From: Siphlonurus alternatus | Lineage: Eukaryota > Arthropoda > Insecta > Ephemeroptera > Siphlonuridae | Reading direction: 5' to 3' | NCBI GenBank assembly: GCA_949825025.1 | Contig: OX463779.1 | Span: forward strand, 43,284,249-43,348,248 | DNA: 64,000 nt | Shown here: in pieces, positions 1 through 52,400 of the stretch | Layout: every line of letters starts with the position of its first letter | Numbering within the stretch: the stretch's first letter is position 1 | Program-made: the position numbers and the translations under genes | Notes under the pieces: generated by a model | Database searches by the model: none | What the model saw: only the letters and a program-made list of their open reading frames with translations | What the model was told of the DNA's origin: nothing

Positions 1-404
1 TTATTTGTTTTATTTTTGTTATCTTTGAAACTTAAGGGTTAACCTATAATTAAATTTAATTAAATTATAATTATCACCGGTGAATTAGTTTTTTTAAGTA
101 AGTTCATTTATTAAAGAAAATTACAAATGAAAGGGACATGATATATATATTATTAATTATTTTAAAGTTGTAGCTACCGAACTACTTTTTTTCTGGTTCT
201 AACTTACATTTTTAATTTAAAATGAAATGTTTAGTGACATAAATAATTTTTTGTTTACTTTTTTTTATTTATTATTCAGTATAACATGTTTGAAATTAGG
301 TAAAACACCCTGAAATCCATAATAAATAATTAATTCAATTCTAGGAGCTGACATATTGGCCACTCTCAGTGTATTGCTACGTATTAACCCATAGCAAGTA
401 ACTG
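1..404. other. AT-rich sequence, no feature recognised
   Basis: Lies within the MED20 intron that follows exon 3. Searched on the minus strand for the last MED20 exon; none found. Confidence 0.6.
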
Positions 405-630
405 CAGACCGCGCGGGCAGTCACCGCTCCGTTTCATCTTATCGCCACCAGGCGTCGCTTTAAAAAGACGCTTGCGGTAACGCTCGTTCTCAATAACGCG
501 CGCTCGGCCGGCTCGGCTCAGCAACTAGCCAATCAAATGCGCTAGAAAAGTCAAGGTCATGACGTCACTGGTTGAGGAAATGGCGGCGCGTTAAAGTTAG
601 GCCGTCCTCCCAGTATATAGTTCTTGAGGT
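405..630. promoter_or_regulatory. CpG-rich promoter-like island with CCAAT, nuclear-receptor and CRE motifs
   Basis: It stands out from AT-rich flanks by repeated CG dinucleotides. It holds CCAAT (529-533), TCAAGGTCA (551-559, the FTZ-F1/ERR-type half-site) abutting the palindrome TGACGTCA (560-567, CRE), then GGCGGCGCG and TATATA (614-619). Order and spacing suggest a plus-strand promoter inside the MED20 transcription unit, possibly an alternative start for the nested transporter. No first exon can be proven. Confidence 0.4.
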
Positions 631-1340
631 AAAATACTATCTTTACACACCTTGACCTGTCTTAAGGATTAGTAATGTCACCGCAGCGGCCATTGCTTAA
701 AATTTTCCGATGGTAAAATGATAATATTTTTAATCTATAAAATAAAGAGTCAAATAATTATAAGTTGCTTATGTAATAACAACAGTAAAATCAGTTTTGA
801 TTTTGAGTAATTAATTTTTTCGTGTCAAAAAGATGCTGATTTGACTAAAGCTACAGCAGTCCCCATTTAGAACAATGCTAATTTTAAATGCTGAATATAT
901 AACTGAATATCTCAAAAATTTCACCGACTTTGGTCTATTTTTTTTTCATGGAAAATTATTTTATGGTGTCAGGAAGCTTTGCTAAAATTTTCAGAGAGCT
1001 GTACTCTCTACTAACTGTAAGCCTCTTTTTTATACCACTGACATTAATCCTAAAGTTGCTATAAAGAGGGGAAAGGGTGGTTTTCACCCCTGGCCGACGT
1101 CATGAGAGGAGAGGGGAGGAACGATTTTTGGGAAAAAGGGGGAGGGGACACTGATCTTGAGGTACGATCAATTTTGAGTTTCTCCTAAATTTTGACAGAG
1201 AGACCATCATGCACTGATTTATCTTATAGGGGAACACTCTGTCAGTTGTCAGTTTTGACTTCCGATTAGTTCTGTGTATATATTATTTTGGTGTGGTACG
1301 TTTAAAAATGTACCCCTCCCCTCTAATTCAGCGATCTTAC
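631..1340. other. MED20 intron 3, no gene
   Basis: AT-rich, with a G-rich patch (about 1,066-1,150) that resembles degenerate repeat. Nothing else is recognisable. Confidence 0.5.
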
Positions 1341-43914
<42,574 letters not shown>

Positions 43915-44213
43915 CTTCTTTGCTTCTAATACTTGAAAATACTAAAAGAATATTACACGAACACGAAAAACATCACAAGACAGACAGCGGCGTTCAAAGT
44001 CCAAGTAAGACAGCTGATCTTTCAGTAGTAACGATGATTCTGATTGGTGATTTGTTTGTAACACTCATTCTGATTGGTTCTCAAGGTTACAGCTGATAAT
44101 GTTGTTTTAGCAACAACATCAACAAGCCAACAAGCCGGTGAGAAGAAGTTCTCGTAAATAAAAAGAAATTCATGGATAAATCTTTGATTAAAAGCTAAAA
44201 TTACTTCAGTATA
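43915..44213. promoter_or_regulatory. Bidirectional promoter of MED20 and GTF3C5
   Basis: 299 bp between two divergent start codons. Two ATTGG (reverse CCAAT) boxes at 44043-44047 and 44073-44077, 30 bp apart and each within TTCTGATTGGT, are typical NF-Y sites of TATA-less head-to-head promoters. A nine-codon upstream ORF including stop (44172-44198) lies in the presumed GTF3C5 leader. Confidence 0.6.
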
Positions 44214-44330
44214 ATGGCATCAAACAATCATAGGTTTGATCGCAGACTTGTCTGCGTAAAATACCCAGGAATAGTTACAGATGAGAAGAAAATGCTGGAG
44301 ACCCTTGGAGGCATTGAAAATATTTCCCAT
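44214..44330 (+). CDS. GTF3C5: GTF3C5 exon 1
   Basis: 39 codons from ATGGCATCAAAC to CCCAT|GTGAGT, phase 0. It encodes MASNNHRFDRRLVCVKYPG and MLETLGGIENISH. The ATG is the first one in frame with LVCVKYPG, and the upstream ATG at 44172 is in a short closed ORF. Confidence 0.9.
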
Positions 44331-47300
44331 GTGAGTGACCATCTCTTGAATAATATGCATGGCTAGTCATAAGTTATAGCGGTTATAGATATTATTGTGG
44401 TTAATGTTTTGCGGGAGCGGGGACTCTGGAGCGTAAAGCGAATAAGCGATCGAGCTATATGCATTAAATGCATACAGTATGCATATATGATACTACATCC
44501 CTACATTTCCACCACAAAAGCGCTTGCTGGGATGGGATAATGAGCATGTATGTACTACACCAAAGGTATCCCCCGCTCTAAAAAATAAAAAAGGGTGTGT
44601 GTTATCCATTTTCCCTCAAGGCACCCCACCCCCACCCCAGCATTGGAAATAAATAGATTGTTGTCTCATCAAATTTAAGCTGTCAGGAGCATCCTGTTTG
44701 TATTGTTTTTGACTTTGCTGTCATATTAAGACATAATTCTTGATGAAATTTGCAGACGTTGTCGTTGAAGAATCGAAGACTGGATCTGCACTTCAGGCCT
44801 GAGGACCCACACTCGAAGGCAGTCTACGCAGACCGGGAGAAGGTTGCCGGACTTTTGCTGAGAGTTCGTGTGCCACGCAAACCGAGGTTCGTTCAAGTCC
44901 ACTGAAATGCAATGTTGGTTTGATAGGAAGTGATTTTTTTCATATTGCTTTTTTATGAAAGGAATTGTCATAGAAGGTTCAGCACTTTCAGCAGCCAGTT
45001 GAATGGAACCAGCTCATTGTCAGGAGTCCATTAAACTGACTGCTGAACCAACTACAATGACTCCTTTTATAAAAATATGTATTTTTTTAAGTTCACCCCA
45101 CTGCATGCCACTTTGTCCTTTGTTAGTCTGGTCACTCAAAAAGATTTTCGGCACAATTTCTAGTTTTTAAATTCAGTCAGTCAGAACACTCAAAACTGTC
45201 TTGACAATCTATCTATCTGTTTGACTTCAGTATCATATGCCAAAAATTGACTGGGACAAAACTGTATTCACTGTATAAAATATACTTTTTATTTCCCGTA
45301 TAGCTTATAACTTGACTGTTATAAAATGACTGAGAAGTTTTAATTTTGCAGGACCAATGAAGATGGAACGCTAAGCAAATCATTTTCCTACACTGTCCTT
45401 GGAAGAGTGACTGAAACTTTAAATTTCAAAAGTAAGTTAATATCTTGCATGTAACTTTGATTATCATCCTGAAATCAGGTTTGTGTGACTTTCAGTACCT
45501 GCCGCAAGCAAGTGGGTCAGAGGAGAAACAAGAATGCATCATCGAGTCCATATTTCCGACCTCTACCATCCCACCCCTGTCCTGGCTTGAGGATTCCAAC
45601 GACACCATGTTCCTGCTGCCTGCAGCTCTCTCTCGAATGGACACCCCCAACACTTACTGTTATCGCAACGATAACGTTGATCCAGCAAGTACGGACCAGT
45701 CCATTGTTGCTAAGTCTGCTCGTGTGAGCAGGAAGAATCATACACAAAGGTTTTCGTATGACGATAAATCTCCAGCTCCAATGAAACCATTACCTGCTGC
45801 TTTAAGAGAACTGAAAGCTAGAAAAGTATCAAATACGTTACTTCAGAAAATAAAGAGCATGTTTGAGAAACGTCCCATTTGGTCCAAAGTTGCTCTACAG
45901 TTAGAATGTGAGATACCAAATCCCAACTGCATCCGTTACTTGCTACCGTGTGTGGCTTACTACTTCATGTCTGGACCCTGGCGTCTGTTATGGGTCAGGC
46001 ACGGCTACGACCCTCGCAAGATCCCTGAGTCTCGTATCTACCAAATCCTCGACTACCGAGCACAGTCCGTGAGGCTTCGCTCTCTGCTGAAGGCCAGGGA
46101 CCGTGCGAGGACCATCCAACTGCCCAACAAGCAGCAGAAGAACCCCAAGGGAGGACGCAGAAATTACATCACCAGCGAGGCATTACAAGATTTGCCAAGG
46201 GAAGTTGAAATCAAAAGTGATGATTCGGAACCTTTTTACAAATTCCGTGTGGGAGTTATTCCAGCTCACAGAAATATGTTGTACCAGGTAATATATAAAT
46301 TGTATTTCTTATGGTTTTAATTAATGAACAAATCAGTGGTCAACAATACACAAATACCTAACATTTTTAATGTTGTCAATGAGTTAACTTTTGAAACTGA
46401 GTGATAAATTTGATTTGATTTAAAAGTTTGAAATTTGATTGATTTGATCACAACAGGAAAAATGTCACTTATGTTAAATATATTGTTGAATGTTGATCTA
46501 ATCTGTAGTTACATATATGTGGCATATTTCAGTGGCATATGTTTGCCACTGAAAATATTAAAATATTTTGTGTGCATTTTATAATTATGTGTTTCAGGCA
46601 AAAACTATCTTCTATATTTTTAAACCTACATTTTATGTTCATTCATTAATAGGTTTTTATTTTGACTTGTAATAAAAATTTCTTAAATGAATTTTGTATA
46701 AATTCAGTACAGCCAATTAACTTTAATGGTAAAAATATGTGTATTTTAAACAAGTTTTCATTCTCTCCTCGGTAAATAACTTTTTCCTTCTCTTGCGTTA
46801 TCCCGTCCCCTGATGTTTGCAGTTCGTTGACCTGGAGGTTCGGGAGATCCAGGACATCCTCAAAGTCCCGCCCGCCCCAGGAGTGACCTGCCACGAGCGC
46901 AATGGCTGGCTTGCAGTTGAAACCTTTGACGCAATACGTAGGATCATTGACGACAAGGCGACCGCCACAGCTGTCCAGCTTTATGGTGAGTGGACATCGC
47001 TTGAGGTTGTTGTGTCTGTTGACTGAAGAAGTGACAAAGCTGAGAAAAAAATGTTCTTCGAGTATTTTATTTTTTTTGTTCTTGGAGGGTTTTGCTCTAG
47101 AAATGGTTTGGGATAAGTATTCTTTATACAAGAGATGTGTGACTTTCGTTCATAATTTTATAGGCCCCATTGCATAGTGAAATTAAAAAAATAAATAAAT
47201 AAAAAAAAAATAGGGTGGGAATATTTTAAAAGTTTTGCACGCAGAATGATGTAGCCTAAAATACTTGAATCTGATTAGCCATGCCACGTAACATTGGCCA

Positions 47301-47649
47301 AATTGGTAGCTTTAACCTGTATGAAGGAACTTTGGTTTGGGACAATTGAACCTAGCTATTATTTTTTAATTTTGCAAATTGTGAACTCTTTTGTGTCTCA
47401 AATTAAGGTCTAGTTCTCCATACATTTTCCTCCATATTACCATAATCCACCAAGTATTTCACCACCCCCTGCTTCCGCCGCCACTAAGCTTGTGACGTTT
47501 CAGGTCACGAGGACGAGCAGACAGCTCAGGAATCTGGACCCTCGAGCGACTCTGATGACTCCTCGTTAATCATCTTGAGCTCCAGTGAGGCGGACTCGGA
47601 CGCAGAGCCTGAGCAAGAACTGGAGGAGGTGGACGAAGACTCCCAGTGA
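44214..47649 (+). CDS. GTF3C5: General transcription factor 3C polypeptide 5 (TFIIIC subunit, TFIIIC63/Tau95 family)
   Basis: TFIIIC binds the internal A and B boxes of tRNA genes and recruits TFIIIB for RNA polymerase III; this subunit belongs to the A-box-binding tauA lobe in the nucleus. Join: 44214-44330, 44756-44886, 45352-45431, 45479-46287, 46823-46985, 47504-47649, which is 1,446 nt or 481 residues, all phases consistent. The N-terminus LVCVKYPGIV..MLETLGG and RRLDLHFRPEDPHSKAV matches the family, as do LCDFQYLP, RPIWSKVALQLE, RYLLPCVAYYFMSGPWRLLW with HGYDPRKIPESRIYQILDYR (the DNA-binding region), and a C-terminal Ser/Asp/Glu tail. Human GTF3C5 is 519 residues. The third intron is only 47 nt. 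It is head-to-head with MED20 and convergent with ARPC1. Confidence 0.93.
44756..44886 (+). CDS. GTF3C5: GTF3C5 exon 2
   Basis: 131 nt after AAATTTGCAG; encodes LKNRRLDLHFRPEDPHSK to RVPRKPR. The donor CCGAG|GTTCGT is weak, but it is the only one that keeps phase 2 with the next exon. Confidence 0.87.
44973..45047. repeat. Short GTCAGGAGTCCATT fold-back repeat, copy 2
   Basis: GAAGGTTCAGCACTTTCAGC at the left and AACTGACTGCTGAACC at the right around GAACCAGCTCATTGTCAGG. In GTF3C5 intron 2. Confidence 0.6.
45352..45431 (+). CDS. GTF3C5: GTF3C5 exon 3
   Basis: 80 nt from TTTTGCAG to TTTCAAAA|GTAAGT; encodes TNEDGTLSKSFSYTVLGRV and TETLNFK. Reading on past the donor meets a TAA, so the following very short intron is required. 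Confidence 0.87.
45479..46287 (+). CDS. GTF3C5: GTF3C5 exon 4 (main body)
   Basis: 809 nt from GAAATCAG to TACCAG|GTAATA. It carries LCDFQYLPQ, the triple-barrel remainder, RPIWSKVALQLE and the GPWRLLW..GYDPRKIPESRIYQ block, and a basic linker (QQKNPKGGRRN). The CAG inside TTTCAGTACC was rejected as the acceptor because it breaks the frame. Confidence 0.92.
46823..46985 (+). CDS. GTF3C5: GTF3C5 exon 5
   Basis: 163 nt between TGTTTGCAG and TTTATG|GTGAGT; encodes FVDLEVREIQDILK and ERNGWLAVETFDAIRRII, matching the conserved C-terminal helices (QLxDLNVEELQ..ERDGWC in vertebrates). Confidence 0.9.
47504..47649 (+). CDS. GTF3C5: GTF3C5 last exon (acidic tail)
   Basis: 146 nt after GACGTTTCAG to TGA. 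It encodes a Ser/Asp/Glu tail (SSDSDDSSLIILSSSEAD then EQELEEVDED), as in other GTF3C5 proteins, which end in acidic runs. Confidence 0.9.
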
Positions 47650-47963
47650 AACACCAACGTCTTCGAGCACTTAACAAAGATCGCTGTTCTAAAGTCCTCA
47701 CATCATGTGCTCTCCCCTATGTCTCAATGTCAGTACTGATTGAAATCATCATGGTTATATTTAAAAAAAAAAGAACTCTGAAGAGTGTTTGGAAAGCACT
47801 GACTGTGAGAACTAGAAGGTCACCGGTACAGTTTACCACATCCATCAAGTGCTGGTTAATGTACAGTTACTGCCTCAAAATATTCTCTGGACAATAGATG
47901 GCTGTAGTGTCGATGTAGTGTTCGACTGCCATCAATTTTCATAATACGTAGACGATTTTTGAT

Positions 47964-47969
47964 AATAAA
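47964..47969 (+). terminator. Likely GTF3C5 polyadenylation signal
   Basis: AATAAATAAA about 315 nt after the stop codon; a second candidate (TAATAAACAG) lies near 48,055. AATAAA is common by chance here, so the choice is tentative. Confidence 0.4.
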
Positions 47970-48698
47970 TAAAAAATACATACAGTATATTTAGCAACTT
48001 CAGAATATTACAGTAATTTATCTCCCCATGAACTTCTAACTCTAATGCATTTATAATAAACAGCAGAATTTTAGTGAGGCAACCTTGATATATTTTTACT
48101 TCTTCCTCTCCTCGTAATCAATGATTGCATAGAGCACAGTGCTTAAATTTAAAAAAAAAATCTAATTTTTTTATTCATTATTATAGAATACATAGTACAA
48201 TTTTAGAAAATTACAATTTTATAGTTTGTCCTCTATGAGCTTTAAGCTCGAGCAGAGGGAAAAAGAAAAAAAAAAAATTTAAACTGACTTGATGGCGGAA
48301 GTACAGGAAACAAACTAGATGTTATATGCAATTATACAATAGAAAATAATATAATATTTAGGCTATAATATATTACATATGCGGAAGTTAATAAGTAGCA
48401 TAAAACAAGCTGTTTCAAAAAAAAAAAAAACAAAACAAAAAAAAAAAGTAAGAAGAAAAAGTTTCAATTGTCAAGAGTGAATACAAAAATACAATTGAAT
48501 GAACCAATAATAATATATATATAAAAAAAAAGAGAAAAAAAAAACAAATTCATTTGAATACTATATTAAAAAATTAGGTATAGTATAATATGCTTGAATT
48601 GTAGTATTAACTACAAATTTGCTTTTTCTATATGTATTTATATTTCTCCCTCTGCCTACAAAGTTTAGTTCACTTCTCAAGATCCTTTTTTTGGAGTC

Positions 48699-49054
48699 TT
48701 AAGGGTAAGGTAACGCCACCAATGTTAAAAAAAATCCCTCTCACAAAAATTCTGAAAAAAATTTAAAATGTTCTCCTCTATACCCCCTATCAGTACCTAA
48801 AATATCAGGTATACAAATACGATCTAGTTTTTGAGTTATAAAATTTTAAAGTTGACTACTTTAACATGGAGAAATGAAACTCCCATGTTAAATTGGTCAA
48901 CTTTAAAAATTCATAACTCAAAAACTAGATCGTATTTGTATACCTGATATTTTAGCTACTGATAGGGGGTGTAGAGGAGAACATTTTAATTTTTTTTTCA
49001 GAATTTTTGTGAGAGGGATTTTTTTTAACATTGGTGGCGTTACCTTACCCTTAA
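48699..49054. mobile_element. Palindromic element family B, copy 2
   Basis: 356 bp, TTAAGGGTAAGGTAACGCC at one end and its inverse at the other. The arms pair almost throughout, so a transcript would form one long hairpin. Lies between GTF3C5 and ARPC1. Confidence 0.92.
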
Positions 49055-49199
49055 TACCCTTAATATTGTTTTGATAATTAAGCCACATTTTATATAAATT
49101 TAAATTTTATACTACCTATATTAATATTATTGTACGATATTAATTTCAAGGAATAGAAAAATAATAAAAATAACATTCATAAATATTGAATAATATTGC

Positions 49200-49205
49200 T
49201 TTATT
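49200..49205 (-). terminator. Likely ARPC1 polyadenylation signal
   Basis: Minus strand GCAATAAAGC about 190 nt beyond the ARPC1 stop codon. Confidence 0.5.
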
Positions 49206-49390
49206 GCATGTTCCATAATTTGTAGAATAATAAAGAAAAAGTAATAAGTATAATTTGAACAAGATTATTACAAGTACAGTAATACTGCATTTATTAATTA
49301 TAACTTAACATTATATTAACATAAAATATTGATTCGGAATAAAATTACTTTAAAATTCTATCATTCGTTGAGGTTACACAAGCTTCTTAT

Positions 49391-49429
49391 TTACTGAAGT
49401 TTCAATGCTTTGATCGCAGTTTCAAGGCC
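49391..49429 (-). CDS. Arpc1: ARPC1 last coding exon
   Basis: 39 nt: acceptor TTTATTTCAG, then [12 protein letters not shown] and TAA. This matches the short C-terminal helix of ARPC1 (SLESALKDLKIK-type). Too short for an ORF finder; identified by phase and homology. Confidence 0.9.
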   Translation of the reverse strand, partial: GLETAIKALKLQ

Positions 49430-52400
49430 CTGAAATAAAAGAGATACAATGTTAGAATACATATTTACATAAGAGCTTTAATGTTGAAATGTCTAATGTC
49501 TAGCATTCATCTAATTTTTTTGCTTTCTTGCTAAGATAATTTTTTTTCAATCCAGAGGAAGGACAAGCAAAGAGCGGTGACCAGTATGAATAATGCAGCA
49601 TAACTAAAAGGAAAATCTCCATTTTTAAACTAATTGAATTTTTTCATACTTGGCTTTATCTGACTTTCCATATCAAGGTTTGAGTGAAAAAACTTGGAAT
49701 TAATTTAAAATTACTAAGTCAAGCAAATTTAAAAGCTGACGAGTCTTTCAGACAAACTCATGTATTGATGATCCTAAAACTGTAATAAGATAAAATAAAT
49801 AGAGAAGAAAGAATTTAAGTTAATTGATGCCAATCAGTATTTGACCCACTGAAAGGTACATTTTCTGATTAATAAACTGCCCCCAGGTAGTTTTCATCAA
49901 AATAGATGTAATAACCTTTTTTTGTCCATGAAACAAAGACCCCAAAAAATACTGTTATTATTTTCTAGCAACAAGAATTTAACTGAAAGGGTAGCAGAGG
50001 TCAAATAAATATGTATCTTGTTTTAATACATGTTGAGTGGTAAACATAAATATGTGATAGTGCCTTTGTTTGCATCACAATGCATTGAAAGTACTAACTG
50101 TAATCACATACAAGATTGTCACTAAATTTTTCTTGTCATCTAGTCATATTCAAGTCCAAATAGAGCACATAAGAAAGAGGTTTTCCATGATAGATATTGA
50201 TATTCATTGTTATGAAAAAAATTACACATACACAAAAACAGTACATAAAAATTCATGCAGAACAGAGACATACAAAACTGAACATTGAAAACAGCCTTCA
50301 TTTGAACTCAGACACAGTCAAAAAATGCATTTTCTTTTCTCCAGAACACTATAAATTCTGACATGACATAGACAGGCAATCAAACAAAAATTAAACAACA
50401 CTATTTTTTTATATCATTCCTGCAAGCTTGATAGTCAAAGAAGGAAAACAAGTGGGGGGGGGGGTACTTGCAAAGGACTTTGACGTAACTTAATCCTAAA
50501 AATTCATCCTGGTTCAAGTCAAGCACTTACGATGATCTTTAAAAAAAAAATCTGCTTGACCAACATATCTGTTATAGTTGGCACATTTTTAGCCTGGACA
50601 CCACATTTTGAACTTCATTTAAACTAGAAAAAATGCTGCGATAAAATAGTGTGAAAGTCCTTGACAAACCCCCCAATAAAGAAAACATGACAAGTTTACG
50701 TAGTTTACATACTTGTATCCTCGGTAGTTTTGCTACCTCCCTGGTCACACAAAACAACGTTAAACTACCACCACAAGACTCTCTACCGCAAGCTCACCTG
50801 GACATCCCAGATCACCAGTTGTCCGTCCAGTCCGGTGGTGCTGAACGTGCTTGCCACACTCTTGGTGCCCGAGTGCAGGCAGATGCATGTGATGGCGTTC
50901 TGGTGCACGCTGTCCAGTGTCGTGTCGGCCGTCTCAATACGAGCGTTGCGGTCCAGCGACTGGAATTTCCGCATGGCACTGCAAGCAAGTGTCAACATAA
51001 AATGTCAATGTTTTTGTACAAAAATGAAAATAAGCACGGAAGAGGTCTACAACATGGCCTGGCTCTTTCTTGAATTTTCAATGTTTTTACTAAGGAAGAA
51101 GGTAAAAAAAAAAATAAATAAAAAAAACTGTCAGTTTTATAATGAATCATTGATCACTAATATAAAAAAGGCATACATCGGGTGAGCAAAAAATCAGGCC
51201 CGTACAAACTTTTAGAACACAGGAATGGTAGAACAGGTGCTACAACCAAACACCAATGTTCAATATGTACGTTTTGTACATTAATCACAGAGAAATGGAA
51301 CAAACATTTTATTAGTTTCTTCAAATTTCAAAAGCTTAACTTTTTTTCTCTTATTTCCTGTGGCTTTAATCAAGAAGAAGTTTATATTGATTATAACTGT
51401 ACATTATATTTTTTTTTTTTAGGAGAGAAGGAAGTAAACTACCAGTACATAAATAATATTTTTTCTTCATTCAGCTCGAAAAAAATGAGCACACTTGTTT
51501 ATTTTTTACTCAAAGAAGGATTTGGTAAAAATAGTAAAACTATAAACATTTGCTCTCTACCATTACCTGTCTGTTTCTTTATTTACAACACGTTATCAGT
51601 GACAGTACCAACTGCAGAAAGATGTATACAAATTGTTGTAACTTTCATATATTGCTGTATTTTTTCAATCTAAAATATTTGAAGCTTATTACAATAAAAA
51701 CTTGCTATGTATTATGTAAAGTCAAGGGACCCAGGAAATTAGGTTTACCTTATATTGAGTACTACCTTATATCGAGTTTTTCCTATAAATGAAATCCTAA
51801 TTATTTTTGTGAGACCACGATCTCTTTTACTCAAAATCGAATTTTACCGAACAACAAATTGCGTAACGAGTTTTTACGGTACTATTTTCTGTATATTTTA
51901 ACCCCCACGTGGGTAACTTGCTTGACGTACCTGAGGCCGCCAGCCTCCCTCTTCTGGGCGATGTCCAGCTTGTAGGTGAAGGTGAGCTGTCCGTCGGCCC
52001 CCAGGGTGTACAGCAGGGGCGAGCAGTCGTGTCCCGCAGCCACCAGTCGGTCCTTGCCCACCCACACCACCGACAGGAACGGAAGGAAGGGCGTGCGCAC
52101 TCGGATCGGAGCTGACACAAGAACATCGTCAGAGTCTTCCGAATTGCAATTGTCAATGATAATTGTAATCATTGCATGTACAGTATCCCAATTTTAGAAG
52201 GTTCAGTAGCTAGTCCAATGAAGTAAGCTTGTTGTCAGCAGTCTAGTGAACTGGCTTCTGACCCTTCTTTTTCGAAAAAAAAAATCTAAAACCACCCCTG
52301 TGGCAAGAACATTTGAATTGTTTGACATTTCTAGCATAACATGTAAGACTACCACTGACAAAGTAGAAGGTTACCTGCGGCCTGGGAGCCATGCCTCGAG

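Noticed and set aside
1..1340. Last MED20 exon on the minus strand
   Set aside because: No frame with the family C-terminus and an acceptor was found; taken to lie outside the window.
46646..47131. 161-codon minus-strand frame
   Set aside because: Antisense shadow of GTF3C5 exon 5 and its flanking introns.
51182..51673. 163-codon plus-strand frame in ARPC1 intron 6
   Set aside because: Low-complexity Phe/Asn/Lys-rich translation of AT-rich intron; no homology recognised.
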